Origin: Dastarcus helophoroides
Lineage: Eukaryota > Arthropoda > Insecta > Coleoptera > Bothrideridae
Direction: 5' to 3'
Length of the DNA stretch: 64,000 nt
Assembly: GCA_028583605.1 (NCBI GenBank)
Contig: CM053332.1
Coordinates: forward strand, 18,455,555 to 18,519,554
Made by a program: the position numbers and the translations under genes. How positions within the stretch are numbered: the stretch's first letter is position 1; each line of letters starts with the position of its first letter. Of this stretch, positions 12,346 through 24,480 are shown piece by piece. Below the pieces are notes generated by a model that had not been told where the DNA came from, searched no databases, and was given only the letters and a program-made list of their open reading frames with translations.

Positions 12346-15140
12346 GATAAATTTGATCTGCATTCTATCCTTCAGCTAAACATCATATGCAATAAACAGA
12401 GTGTACAATTATAATTGTATTTCATTATAAATAAATATTAGATTGGTTTCTACACTACAACAAACATCCAAACCACCAGAATAAAAATTTAATTTAACAA
12501 CATTTATTTTGAAATATTTTCAATATTCTGACTTGTTTTCTAGTGTGGGTACAAAGACACTGTTATTGCCTAGTTTTGAGTTTTCACTTCTGTCAGCACT
12601 CTCAAAAATTCTCTGTTTTGTTATTTAAAGAAAATGAAATAGTTTTCAGCAGTTCTTATTTTATTATTTTGCCTTAAATGATTGCATAGATAAACTAGAT
12701 AACATATTCAACTTTGGATTCTAGAATAATGAGATTTTACTCTTGTAATTGTATGCGGCTATATGATATACTGTTATAATTGGAGGTTTCATGTTAACGT
12801 TGATTGATTTCAAGTGTCATCTGTCACATACAGAAATTCGAACATAAGAACGCAGCTCATCAGGCGCTTAATGTTGCTTTATCAAACTGAGCAACAGCTA
12901 CATCAACTATCACTAATACCCCATATCTATGCGCGTGATACTTTTAAAAGCATATTTCATTTTAAATCCTCTGATACGTCACTTAAAGCGTTGGAACGTT
13001 CATCATAATATAATCGATGAGCGACGCTTATATATGCTTGTTTAAACCGCAACTAATTGCATTACTGAAATAAAAGCTCCCCCACGAAGATTGAATTGAC
13101 GGAACGCTGTCGCATTTAGCCCAGCAGCCAATACATTTGTTAAATCCCTTTGTAAATGCTAACGTTGTTTTCCTGGCGTTTCGAAAATGCTGCGAAAAAC
13201 TCTACTTAATTGCTCGAATTTAACTTCTGCATTTGCGTTGCGTACACAATGCGATCCTAAAATAAAATTCGGTTAATTTTTAGTGCGAATTTGAATGCTT
13301 GACCTCCGATATTTACCGACATGCACACCACGACTAAGCTTTGGGTTTAACATACTAAAGCGATTTTGGTGTACCTCATTTTAATTTTTTGAAGTGAGGC
13401 GCTTAAGCAACTAAAGATAAGAGGACAAACGAATGGTTTCGCGCTACCAATTTCAACCACTTGATAGATAATCTACCTTACCCCTGAATTTAAATTGAGT
13501 ATGCGAAAAATGTGTATACTATAATTGTGCCTTTGGCACCTTTGGCAAAGACATAATGAAATATTTCATGGATCATTCGAATGAATCAATCGATTATTCC
13601 AAGCGATTTTTTTGCTTCATTCAATTGTGAACATATGTCGATTATGCTTAACACTAATTTCAGGTAGAAAATGAAAAAGGAGCTCATCTTCTGGGTGCGT
13701 CCCTGCACCAAGTATTATCAAAAATCGAGAGACGTAATAATATGTAATGCCACTTTCGCTTCATGATATTATTCCAGTGCTTTAACGCGAACTTCAAAAC
13801 GGTGCTTAAAGGGGAGGTAATGCAGAAAAAAGTGCCGCTAAACAAAAAGGAAGGAATACCTACGTATATAAAGAAAGCTTTTATCGAATACTTATCGGAA
13901 CGTTTACCCCAAAATATGCTGACTGACTTTTTCAAAATAAGATTAAAATTACATTCTGCTTAATTAAATAATTCCACCTTTCACGAATGATTTCACAAAC
14001 AAATAATTTCTCAATACTGTACTAAAAGATTAGGGCCAAAGCCTGTTTCTTTACCTAAGCTGTACAATTGATCCTTACATATAGAACTCAGTTCGCTTGC
14101 GGAGGAGTCAATATGAAATAATTTCGTTGAAAGCAATTCGAAACTTTTGATTTTTGCGGCAATAAAACCAGTACCCTTGAGGTTATAAATTTAATTATTA
14201 ACACAATATCTGGAAATATACTTTCGGTTTATAGAATTATGTAAGAGCGCATTTACATTTAATAAAAGTTTCACAAATTGGATATTTCCCAGTCCCTGTT
14301 CGAGCAAATAAATGTGTTTCTGCGCGTCCTCGCCGCCCCGCCGCATTTCAGAATTTACAGCCGAGCACTGACAAAGCATGATTTATTATAATAAAATTTT
14401 ACCATCGCCCTTTCTGCAAAAGGATTATGCGTATAATTAAGTTTTGTTAGTTATTTGAATGAGATGTATATCTTGTACATATTAAAAGCTTTTCAAGGCT
14501 GACTTCTATTTCATCCGTGACATTTTAATGGAACATAAACCTTTAGGTACGTATCTGATACATTACATCCCTAATATTAAATACCCAAAAGTTTGCTAAT
14601 GCTTTGCTGGAAACTTAAAAAAATTGTAGTGTAAAGTGCTTGCTGACGTTCCTAAAATCGATTACAGCTTAACTCGATAAACATCTAGATAACAGAAGTT
14701 TTATAATAGACGTAAGAATAACTGACTATATACTATATCCCTGTATAATTTACCTCTACACCTAGTTAGCCACAAATGGCAAACTAGAGGTAGGGTCTGA
14801 ACGAGTGCATTTCCTTAATAAAAATAATTTTATCTTGTATGGCTTTCCCACAAATTCACATTAAAAGTTTTTTAAAGAGGTTATTTTTTATAAATTTCTG
14901 CTGTTTGATTTTGCTAAAAGGGTGGCAACAAATAAGAATTAATTGGGACCTCGTGGACTACATCATGTACTTGCAGTAGTATATTTAAGCTGGTTCTAGC
15001 TCACCCTTTAGGTGTCACTTCACAACAATTTCGTCCACCTAATCCTAGGCAGATTTGGGACATTAATTCCGAAAAAACAATAAAACAGTCAACATACCAA
15101 CCTTAGAGTGTAATACTGACTAAAAAATTTAGGTGAATTT
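12346..15140. other. Unassigned sequence without recognised repeats
   Basis: The longest stretch in the window without an obvious transposon. Overlapping open frames on both strands at 13684-13963, and one at 12814-13008, have no motif I recognise. Composition is less extreme than in the flanking repeat fields, so it could hold introns, untranslated regions or regulatory sequence, but nothing shows this. Confidence 0.4.
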
Positions 15141-15149
15141 TTGGGGGTT

Positions 15150-16660
15150 TACTATATAATAATAATAATAATAGTAATTTATTGCATATTCTTAATATAA
15201 AGAAAATACGGAACACAAAAACTACACAAATTAAATACTAAACAATTATTTATATACTAATCATTAATTATAATTAAAATATGCAAAAGGAACTGAAAAC
15301 ACAATAAGTGATCTAGTTCAGTCTTCAAAAGAAAGAAAAGAAAAAAAAACATAACAACAATAATTATCAATTAAACTGTATACTGTCGTGGTATTCTTTA
15401 ATTAATTATTTAACTATAAATAAAATTAATAAATTAAGGACAGAAAGAAATAAAAGACAGATATTTACAACAGCAGGATTGTAAATATTTTTAGCTAAAA
15501 CATTTTTCTTACAGCTACTTTAAATAATTTAAGATTTAAGTTTTTTACACGGGATGGTACAGCATTGTATAGAATATAAATATTATACGTAAACGACCTA
15601 TGAAACAGAGAAGTTTTGTAAGAGGGTGGTGAAATTTGACCCTTAAATCCTTAAATTAAATGTATGTACATCCATTCTGTATTTAATTTTAGCAGTTAGG
15701 TAACTGGGTGTATCATTAATTTGCAAACTGTGATCTAAAACCAGAGAGTGTAATATGCTTCATATTTAGCATCTTTTAATTTAAATGAAACAGGTTGATA
15801 TTTTCTAATGCCGTATATAAATCTTAGGCAAGATTTTTGTACTTTTTGTATTTTATTAACATATCTTTATCAAGACATGGACCACACACCACATCGTTGA
15901 AATTAAAATGACTTAAAACAAAACTATGAGCAAGTAACTTTTTTAACTGTTGTGACAAAAAATGTCGCTGGAGATACAATATTGTAAAGAAATGTAAATT
16001 ATAGAATTTATTACATAAGAAAAGTTTCTAAAAAGATCTGATGAGGGGAAAGCGGCCGCGATAACGAAGCAAACGGCAGATAAGCATTCCAGAAATTTTG
16101 GCAAACGATAAGCCTTATCTGCCAAAAACTTCTAGAACCTGAAGACCAAAACTATATAAGGCGGTCAGCTTTAGCTCGAGTAAGCAAGTTAGATCAGTGT
16201 GGTTAGTAAGTAAGTAATTAGAAATCAATAAGTGAGTTAATTATTCAGTTGAAGCTGTTCCGAGTTTAGTTCAGTAATAAAGTGGGTATAATTCAATTCA
16301 CGTGTTAATCAATTCAAACCGATAAGCGCGTAACAATATTTTCAAAGAGGTGTATGCTGAACTAATGCATTTATTGACGTGACTTTAAAAGCGTAAATTA
16401 GTATCTAAAATTAAACCTAAATTACTTTTGCTATTGGTACATTCCATCAAGTTGCCATTGAGTTTTATTTTTATTTTTCTTTTAATTTTCCCTTTTTTTT
16501 CCAAAAACCATTAGAGATGACTTTGAGAAATTTATTTTTAGATTATGTTTAGCTGATATCGATATTAAATAGTTTAAATCTTTATTAAGAAAATTTTCTG
16601 CCATCATTAAATTATTTGGTTTAAAAGAATAGTACACTTGCAAAGTAGCAAGGTTTTGGT
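15150..16660 (-). pseudogene. CR1/L2-like non-LTR retrotransposon, 3' part, split by a solo LTR
   Basis: Read on the minus strand from 16660 downward, frames give a reverse-transcriptase tail: HNLKINFSKSSLMVFGKK, then LGLILDTNLRFKSHVNKCIS, then, after the LTR insertion, LLAHSFVLSHFNFNDVVCGP and further C-terminal sequence. The order matches the thumb and C-terminal region of CR1/L2/jockey-type elements. The coding sequence has many stops and frameshifts. The 3' end runs into a short (ATT)n tail on the minus strand (ATAATAATAATAATA at about 15157-15173). The solo LTR at 15983-16335 interrupts it cleanly. The exact clade is uncertain. Confidence 0.65.
15983..16335 (+). mobile_element. Solo LTR, copy 1 (gypsy-like)
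   Basis: 353 bp, TG at the start and CA at the end, flanked by ATAT at 15979-15982 and 16336-16339. It contains AAAACTATATAAGGCGG (TATA-like) near 16148 and AGTAATAAAGTG (polyadenylation-like) near 16273. Two more copies lie at 28787-29154 and 56601-56973. No gag or pol is attached, so it is a recombination-derived solo LTR. A 4-bp ATAT target is typical of some Ty3/gypsy elements such as 17.6 and 297. Confidence 0.85.
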
Positions 16661-16785
16661 TGAGAGGGAATCTTTAAATAAGTGTAGGTATTTTGTTAGT
16701 GATTTGAGGATCTTTAAGCCCTTTTAAGACAAAGCACAAAGATTTAGTAAACTTGCCAACCGAAGCATTGAAACAGATGCTTAAA

Positions 16786-17093
16786 TGCAGAAACTAATAG
16801 AATTGATCCCCCAAGCGTAAGATTTTTGAGCCATACAAAACAATCGAAGACAGTAAATCCCTATGCGGTCCAGCTTGACACAGTGAGGATTTCTCTCTAC
16901 GAAAATCTTTTTTTCTATAGAACTTCCAAGCTATGAAACTCGTTACCGAAAGAAATTTTCCAAGAAATTGCAACCTCTGATTGTTTAAGAAGGCGGTTCA
17001 TCGTCATCCATGCTTTTTCCCGCATCTTATTCGCACTGTTTTGAAGACATAATGGGGTTACCTCTTGCGAGTAGATTAAACTTTAAAAAAAAT
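16786..17093 (+). mobile_element. 5'-truncated jockey-like 3' end, inserted in another LINE
   Basis: This segment matches the last roughly 300 bp of the jockey-like copies at 23450-23745 (plus) and 18345-18650 (minus): CGGTCCAGCTTGACA, GAAGGCGGTTCATCG and TAATGGGGTTACC all occur in order. In the paralogous sequence at 17960-17990 it is absent (GATGCTTA continues directly to AAAGACGATAGAG). So a truncated jockey tail inserted after the host LINE had duplicated. Confidence 0.75.
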
Positions 17094-17493
17094 ACTTATA
17101 AGACGATAGAGGCAAGAAAGTGCAATCTTAAACCCAAAGTGTAAAAACTTGGTTAACACTGAGAAGAAGGTAAAGGGCAAACATCACTGCCAACCGGAAA
17201 AGAAAGAGAGTACTGCGATGGATTAAAGGATTGACGTTGCGTGATAAAATTTAGGAGTGCTGTAATACAAAAAAACTAGATATTCAAAACGTTATTGGAT
17301 TTATAAAATCAAGACAAAGATACTGGAGAGACCATGTCGATAGAACGGGGGATAGCAGATGAGAAAAAGGGCAAAAGAAAAAAATCTAGCATCAAAAAGA
17401 CTTCCTGGCAGACCGCCTAAAAGACGGCATGAAAGCTGAAAATCTGCATCTTAAGAAGCTTTATAACAGAAAACACAGGACTATGCTTTACAA

Positions 17494-17515
17494 AAGAAGA
17501 AGAAGAATAAGAAGA

Positions 17516-17553
<38 letters not shown>

Positions 17554-17640
17554 AAGAAGAAGAAGAAGAAGAAGAAAAAGGATAGTAAGAAGAATAAGAA
17601 GAAGAAAAGGAAGAGAAAGAAGAAGAATAAGAAGTATTTC
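17494..17640 (+). repeat. (AAG)n and (TAG)n microsatellite
   Basis: GAAGAAGAAG, then about ten TAG units, then AGAAGAAGAAG-type repeats. Open frames across it (poly-Ser/Arg on plus, poly-Leu on minus) are translation artefacts. It sits directly after the GRPPKRR-encoding LINE tail. Confidence 0.9.
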
Positions 17641-17884
17641 TCCATTACTAACTAATAGAAAAGTTTTGACCTTGCGTTTCAAAGTTGAGTGATTGAGAAA
17701 GAAGATGTGGCGTATTTAAAAGGGGATACTTTATTAAATCAGTGTTTTTGTTTGTTGGTAATTGGTGTGCACCCAGTTCCACGGATCGTTGGTGCCACAA
17801 CACTGCAATCGAAGTGTTATTACAATACGCGTGCAAGAACAGGGAGGCTTCTTCTCCAGGGGAATTGTGTGAAGAAAATAAAGA

Positions 17885-18095
17885 ACAAAGGGTTAAGGAT
17901 GTTTAAATCCCCTTCTAACACGAAGCACGAAGATTTAATAAACTTGCCAATCGGAGCATTGGAAGAGATGCTTATAGTTTAAAGACGATAGAGACAAGAA
18001 GGTGCAACTTCAACCCAAAGTGTAAGAACTTGGTTGACACTGAAGAGAAAGAAGAGCAAACATCACTGCCAACCAGAAAAAAAGTTAGAACATTT
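17885..18095 (+). repeat. Paralogue of 16700-17200 without the jockey insertion
   Basis: Shares ACGAAGCACGAAGATTTA, AACTTGCCAAnCGnAGCATTG, AAAGACGATAGAG and CAAACATCACTGCCAACC with 16700-16785 and 17095-17200. This is the empty site for the insertion at 16786-17093. 18100-18340 continues without clear coding; it contains a TCTTCTTCTTATG stretch that looks like the reverse of a LINE tail. Confidence 0.75.
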
Positions 18096-18344
18096 CGTCA
18101 TTAACTCCAACATAGCAAGCATAGCACAATAGGATCTTCTTCTTATGTTTCAACTCCTACCGGAGGTTTATTATCATCACAGATATTTTAGTCTTGTTAA
18201 CTACAGCTCGAAATAGTTGGTCGCTGCTGCAGTTAAACCCGCCTCTTAAGTTTTTGAGCCCTGACGCACGTCTTTTGCCAACATTCCTCTTGCCACTAAT
18301 TTTTCCTTGAACTATCAATTAAAGAAATTTGTATTTGAAGCCTT

Positions 18345-19490
18345 TTTTAAGGTTTAATTCACTCGTAAAGGTTAACCCCATTATGCTTTCAAAGCACTGC
18401 GAGTAGGATGTGAAAACAAGGATAAATGGCGATGAACCGCCTTCTTAAACAAGGATAGGTTGTAATTTTTGAAAAAAATTTCTTTTGATAACAAGGTCCA
18501 TAACTTGAAAATTTTGTAAAAAAAAGAGTCTCCTTAGGCAGAAGTCCTCACTGTGTCAAGATGGACCGCACAGGAAGTTTGCTGTCTTCGACTGTCTTGT
18601 ATGCCTCAAGAATCTTGGTGGAGATCAATTCTAATATTTCCTGCGAGCATTTTTTACGATTTAGTTGTTGAAAAGGGACAAATCACCAACCATACGCCTG
18701 TGCTTTAGTGTTTTGAGAGAATTGGTCAGACTCTCGTCATCAATTAGGCGAATCGCCCTTTCTAAGAAGAAATCTAGGAATTAAATCCAAGGGATCTAAA
18801 GTGTGTTTTGGGACTGAACTCTAAACATGAGAACAGTAATGTAGTGTTGGCCTGGCTTGAACTTTGTATAGTGTTACTAGCTGATGAGATGTAAAGTGCT
18901 TTTTAGCTCTAAAAAGAAAACCTCAAGAATCTTGCCCTTGGGGGGATCAATCCTATTAGTTCCTCCGAGCATCTTCCGTGATAGTGCTTGTAGAAAAAAG
19001 ACAAGTCACCAACCATACGTCTGTGCTCTAGTGTTTCTAGAGAATTGGTCAGACTCTCGTCATCAATAAGGCGAATCGCTCTTCTTTGAATTGAATCCAA
19101 GAGAGCTAAAGTGTGTTTTGGGGCTGAACTTCAAACATGAGAACAGTATTGGCTAGTGTTGGCCTAACTTAAGCTTTGTATAGTGTTAATAGCTGATGAG
19201 ATGTAAAGTACTTTTTAGCTCTAAAAAGAAAGCCTAGCTTCTAGGAGGCGGATTTGGCAACTGGCAGCGCACATGATCGCCTCAAGAGAAGTTAGTGCTC
19301 GCATTCACTCCCAGGATAGATAGATTAGATCCCATCGAAAGAATTTTACCGTCCATTGGTATGCTTGTTGCATTATCCCTTAATGTTTTCTTAGAGAAAA
19401 CCAGCGGCCTGGGTTTTTGAAGCGCTGAAGTCGACCAAATTGTTCTTACCCCATTTCAGAATAATCCCGAAATCACTCTTAGTATGTGGC
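18345..19490 (-). pseudogene. Jockey-like reverse transcriptase C-terminus
   Basis: On the minus strand, frames near 19090-18920 read IQRRAIRLIDDESLTNSLET, then LEHRRMVGDLSFFYKHYHGR and IPPRARFLR. This is the conserved C-terminal block of jockey-type ORF2 proteins. Upstream, 19480-19330 reads DFGIILKWGKNNLVDF with frameshifts. A partial internal duplication is visible: CCAACCATACG occurs at 18686 and 19009 (323 bp apart), and the sequences around both align. The 3' end at 18345-18560 carries the same tail as 16786-17093 and 23640-23745. Stops and frameshifts throughout. Confidence 0.75.
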
Positions 19491-19499
19491 CTAGATATT

Positions 19500-21370
19500 G
19501 AAGCTTTCTTCTTTTAATGGTGCTAATGATTTTGTAATCTTTTTGCATTTTAGTCAGAACTGTGACATTGGTGACCTTGTCCAGGAAATACGCCACATTC
19601 TTTGGTAGCATCATATTTCAAAGACTTTTAGTTTTTTCATATGGTTCTTCTTAAGACTCCATGCTTCAACTCCATATAAAAACTTGTAGAATACGTAGCA
19701 ACGCAACATTCTCATGTTGAGTCTTATATTGATGTCTCGACTGGGAAACAGTTTTTTTATTTTTAAAAATACCGATCTGGCTCTTTCTATTCTTGACCTT
19801 GGTTTTTTTGTTTGATTCCTCGATTGATCTATCCAAATTCCTAGATATCTATATGTCTGAACATTTTCTATAATAGTGTTGTCTATTGTTAGATTTGTAA
19901 GGTTTTGATTTTGTAGTGATTTAGTGACCATAACTAATTTGGTTTTATTAAAATTTATTTTTAGCCCATAATCGTTACATCGATCATTCAGCTTTTCTAG
20001 AAGGTGTTGTATGCCTCTAAAATTGCTTGTGTGTCACCATCAGCACACCTTATGTTGGTAATACTTTCCTCATTTATAATTACTCTCACTAATTTTTCTT
20101 CCAGGGTTTCGGTAAATATGGCTTCACTGTAAAGATTAAATAAGAGTGGCATAAAATGCACCCTTGTCGTACTCCACGTCTAATCTCTATTCCATCCGTT
20201 AGTTGTGTTTCTACTATGGCATTAGCACTTTGGCCCCAATATAGATTGCTGATTATTCTTACGTTATCCTAGTCAACGTTTTTGCTGAGAAGCATTTGAT
20301 TTAACTTATCATGTTTCACCTTATCCAAAGCCTCTTCAAAGCCAATGTAACATGCAAATACATCCTGGTTTAAATCTAGACAGCGCTGGAAAAGAACGTT
20401 AAGTCCAAACAGAGCCTCTCTGGTCCCCAATCCTTTGCGAAATCCAAACTGCGTTTTGCTTTTGTTCTCTTCAATTTTTCTATATATTCTTTTATGGATG
20501 ATTTTCAGAAATAATTTAAGGGTTTGAGACATGAGCGCGATAGTTCGATAATCTGAGCATACTTTTGGGTTTGGTTTCTTGAAAAGGTAAACAATAACCA
20601 TTGTTTAGGAAAATTTTGCTCTTACACAGATGTTGTCGAAACATGAAGAATATTAATTGCATCGCCATCAAAGTGTTTAATAAACTCTATCGGTATTTAA
20701 TCAGGGCCAGCAGCCAACCAGGTTTCATATTTTCTAAAACATATTCTATTTCTGACCTTAATATTTTCAGGTGTGCGTTGTTAGTTTCTAAGACTGGCTT
20801 TGAAAATGTGTGGTCATAAAAAAGTTCTGAAAGATACGTCGTCCATCTCTTTAGTTTGTTTTTTCGTCTACAATTATATACCCATCTGCGTTCCTTATCA
20901 TGTTTTCAATAGTTCTTTTCTTGATACACGCAGCAAATACCTTTTTATGCATATGGAAGCTGACGTTAATATTTTTAGGTGTGCGTTGTTAGCTTCTAAG
21001 ACTGGCTTTGGAAATCTGTGGTCTTTAAAAAGTTCTGAAATATACGTCGTCCATCTCTTTAGTTTGTTTTTTTCGTTTACAATTATATACCCATCTGCGT
21101 TCCTAATCATGTTTTCAATGGTTTTTTTCTTGATACACTCAGCCAATACCTTTTTATGCATATGGAAGCAATTAAATTTCATTTCCAGTAAATTTATCTC
21201 TTCGCATTGACTGACTAAATAGATCTCTTTTAGTTACTTTAATTTTCTTATGTATTTCTTTATAAAGTGTTTTATATTCATCTACCTTGTTTTTGTTTTA
21301 CCTTCTTTTTTTCGTTAAGTCCAGGATTTCTGAGGTTATCCAGGGTTTCTTCTTCTTAGGTCTCTTGCTT
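19500..21370 (-). pseudogene. LINE (RTE/F52C9.6-like) reverse transcriptase, degenerate
   Basis: Minus-strand order from 21370 downward: KKKKPWITSEILDL (linker); NADGYIIVNEKNKLKRWTTY (pre-RT block), present twice; YRTIALMSQTLKLFLKII and KTQFGFRKGLGTREALF (RT fingers, 20600-20270); then NVQTYRYLGIWID and RMLRCYVFYKFLYGVEAW (C-terminal domain, 19930-19610). The palm catalytic stretch lies in the broken part between 20270 and 19950. This family is common in insects and differs from the jockey-like copies next to it. Multiple stops; non-functional. Confidence 0.7.
20771..21186 (-). repeat. 208-bp tandem duplication inside the LINE
   Basis: GTGTGCGTTGTTAG begins at 20771 and again at 20979. The following roughly 200 bp (TCTAAGACTGGCTTTG, AGATACGTCGTCCATCTC or its ATATACG variant, then TACCTTTTTATGCATATG) are nearly identical in both copies. 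High identity suggests a fairly recent duplication of an already dead coding segment. Confidence 0.85.
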
Positions 21371-21429
21371 ACTAAATGATCTTTAGCTGTAGAATAGGAC
21401 CGTTTAAATTAACGGCAATCGAAACAAAG

Positions 21430-22200
21430 CCAAGCACATGCATAAAAAAACTCAAGATAAAAAAGAACGAGCACCTCCAATTATTCTTATGAAACAAGAA
21501 AATTGGACGGTGACGGCAAATACGATGAACATCAAGAAAATCGAATATACAAAGGCGCCGGCAAGCAAGGATGCAATTAAAATCTATCATACTCGTCCAC
21601 GAGATCACAAAGCTCTCATTAGAGGGTCTAACGGGGAAAAGATACCACACCACAAGTAATTCTTTTCAGAAGAAAAAACCCCAAGATAGTACTGACAATG
21701 AAAGGAATTTCGATTTTTTCAAAGCAAAAAGATATCAAACAGGATTTTAAGACAAAAGAATTACATTCAACTAGGGTGGTTAGGATGCATAAGAGAAAAA
21801 AGAATAAGACATGACACTCATCTTTGTTGAGTTAAAACTGAATGAAAAGAGGATCTACGAATTAAAAACCTGTTACTACCTAGAAATAGTATAGGAGAAG
21901 AAAAGACATCTGGCATCAAGTTCAACTGCCAAGCAATGGGACACACGCAGAAAAACTGCCACGTGGACTCAAAAACTGCGTCGAATGGGGGCAAATACAC
22001 TAAACGAGCTGTTACCACATAAAGTTGCAGCCAGCCAAATCTACCTACTACGAGGAAGTTCATCCAGCGAGCTATCGAGGTTGTCCCGCATTACTGAAGA
22101 GCAAAAGCGGTGAGATTATTATGGCAAAGAGAATCGAGGAAGTCGCTTAGGCAAGCGAATCTTAGGTAAAGACCAGGAAAGAGAAAAACAAAGAAAAAAT
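21430..22200 (+). pseudogene. Jockey-like ORF1 (Gag-like, zinc knuckle) remnant
   Basis: The frame from ATG 21438 reads APPIILMKQENWT and later YHTRPRDHKALIRG, the N-terminal pattern of jockey ORF1. After frameshifts, 21915-22010 reads KFNCQAMGHTQKNCHVDSK, a degraded CCHC zinc knuckle, and 22056-22110 reads HPASYRGCPALLKSK, the block that follows the knuckles in this family. The product would be an RNA-binding Gag-like protein; here it is broken by stops. The same-strand RT tail at 23070-23745 may be the remainder of the same element. Confidence 0.7.
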
Positions 22201-23060
22201 AAGCCATAGCAGAAGGACAAGGGTTAACATTATCTTATGTGATATGTTAACAGCGCAGAAGCATCAACAAATGAAGTTAATAGTTTGATAGGGAAGATGC
22301 GGGAACTATTGAGGATAGTTCAAGATGACCAAAAGCAAGGGTATTAGCATAAATTAAGATGACCAAACGCAGTATACTAGCTTTGAATTTTAGTTTTGTT
22401 TCCCCGAAAGCTTGGTCAAATAACTAGTAAGCAAAAGAAAAGCAAGACACGCTGACAGACCATAAGCAGATATGTAAAATTTGCATCACATGAAAGCCAA
22501 ACATGTAAAGTCTGTAACAGGAGAGTTAATAAGAATAAATATTTAAATAAAAGGATTTAAAGCTCTTAAACAAAGCAGAGAGACAAAAGGGTAGGAGGAA
22601 AGAATTCCTGGCATCACAAGAAGTTTTGATGACAATAACAAAAACTAAATTAGTGCTCATTAAAGTTACTGAGAAAACAACACAAAAAAGAACTAAATAT
22701 AAAGTGCTTCGGCAATATCAGGTAGCGCGGTAGTATGTATAAGTTGGTTCAAGCTCACATCTTAGGCAGAGTTCCAGAAATCCACCTTCCAGGTCGTCCA
22801 CGTACGTTTGTCTTGTATTGAAGCAGATTTAAAATTCCAACTTATTAGAAAAGCAATGTCAGACGTAAAATTTTACCACACTAATTGGATGTAAAATTTT
22901 AAAGTGAATTGTTGCTAATTCACATGATTAGTTATTAGTTAACAGTTATTAACTTGCTGACAGAAAAATCTTCGAATTTTCCGAGAGAGAGAGAGAGTAA
23001 TGTGACAAATAAGTTATTAGAATATCTTGGGTACTTTTTAAAAAAAAATCATTTTAAATA
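22200..23060. other. Unassigned sequence between jockey parts
   Basis: No conserved coding block is seen; it may be decayed ORF1/ORF2 sequence. A short (GA)n run lies at 22983-22997. Confidence 0.4.
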
Positions 23061-23069
23061 AATAAATGT

Positions 23070-23745
23070 CGGTAAATGACAGTAAAATCCTTCCAATGGG
23101 ATCTAATCTATCTATGCTAGGAGTGAATGCGAGCTCCAACTTCTCTTGGGACGATCATGTGCGCGCCATTGCCAAATCCGCCTCCCAGAAGCTAGGCTTC
23201 CTTTTTAGAGCTAAAAAGTATTTTACATCTCATTAGCTCTTAACACTATACAAAGTTCAAGTTAGGCCAATGCTAAAATACTGTTCTCATGTTTGGAGTT
23301 TAGCCCCAAAACACACTTTAGCTCTCTTGGATTCAACTCAAAGAAGAGCGATTCGCCTAATTGTTGACGAGAGTCTGACCAATTCTCTCGAAACACTAGA
23401 GCACAGGCGTATGGTTGGTGACTTTTTTTTTTACAAGTACTCTCGCAGGAATTAATAGAATTAATCCTCCCAAGGGCAAGATTCTTGAGGCTTACTAGAC
23501 AGTCGGAGACAGCTAATTCCTGTGCGGTCCAGCTTGACATAGTAAGGACTTCTGTCCATGGAGACCTCTTTTTTCTACAGAACTTTCAAGTTATGGAACT
23601 TGTTACCGAAAGGAATTTTCCCCAAAAATTACAACCTATCCTTGTTTGAGAAGGCGGTTCATCGCCATCTACCCTTGTTTCCGCATCCTACTCGCAGTGT
23701 TTTGAAATCATAATGGGGTTACCGTTTGCGAGTGGATTAAAATTT
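23070..23745 (+). pseudogene. Jockey-like reverse transcriptase C-terminus and 3' end
   Basis: The frame reads LPMGSNLSMLGVNASSNFSW, DDHVRAIAKSASQKLGFLFR, a stop, then YKVQVRPMLKYCSHVWSLAP and QRRAIRLIVDESLTNSLETL. A deletion with a T-run (23424-23432) breaks the frame after RRMVGD. The 3' end (GAAGGCGGTTCATCGCC, TAATGGGGTTACC) matches 16786-17093 and the minus copy at 18345-18560. Same family as 18345-19490, opposite strand. Confidence 0.75.
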
Positions 23746-24480
23746 AAAAAAAATCATTTTGAAAAGAGGATACCATTCTCTAAACCAATTTTTAAAATCG
23801 ATAAGGAAGCTGTAAAAAATTAAAGCTAAAGGAAAGTGCGTGAATAACTTCGAGTTCTATTTTTAGAAAACTCGATTTATTTTTGAAAAATTGGACTTTG
23901 AAGTCGACATTTTGAGAATTTACAATAGTTTTTAAAAGCTCAGCAACTGCATAAAGAAAATGAAATTTGTTGAAAATTTTTCAAATTGAGGATGAGATTT
24001 TGGGAAAATAAGTAAGATTACAAATGAAAATTAATTTTAAATTTCCAAAATCTGCAACACCTCTTTGTTTAAAATCTCAAAATTTTTTAAAACACAAATT
24101 GTGGTAAAAAAACTACATTTTTAAACAAAATTTTCTAAATATTTAGAATGTTGTATTAAAATTTTGCGTTCAAATTTGAAATTTTATATATATTTTTTTG
24201 TTTCAATTTTAAATGTTAACACAAACTTTAAATAAACGCCTGATTAAGAAATGTTTAAAAATAATCTTTAAAGATGGAATTATTTTAAATAACTAGAGTA
24301 CCGCAGTTCCATAAAAAAATTAATTGCAAGAAAAAGTAAAACTTTGTTAGTAAAATATAAATTTGTGTGTAAGTCTTTACATTTTAAATAACAATTTAAC
24401 AATTAATTTTAAATTTTCAATTTCAAAGTAAAATTTCTCCATTTAAAGTCAAAATTAAAAAAAAAATGTAGTCAACACTT
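23746..24480. repeat. AT-rich degenerate repeat sequence
   Basis: Low-complexity AAATTT-rich sequence with no gene or element end. Confidence 0.55.

Larger units (their letters stand above)
16690..17640 (+). pseudogene. RTE/R1-like LINE 3' end with microsatellite tail
   Basis: In one frame 17205-17350 reads VLRWIKGLTLRDKI, stop, ECCNTKKLDIQNVIGFIKSR and QRYWRDHVDR. In another frame 17370-17420 reads KRLPGRPPKRR. This is the tail of a non-LTR reverse-transcriptase protein (core helix, RxYWxDHV, then GRPPKRW). It is followed at once by (AAG)n/(TAG)n. The region 16690-16785 plus 17094-17200 reappears uninterrupted at 17885-18095, showing that 16786-17093 is a later insertion. Frames are broken, so this is non-functional. 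Confidence 0.6.

Noticed and set aside
17429..17692. Poly-Ser/Arg open frame and its poly-Leu antisense
   Set aside because: Pure translation of (AAG)n/(TAG)n microsatellite at a LINE tail.
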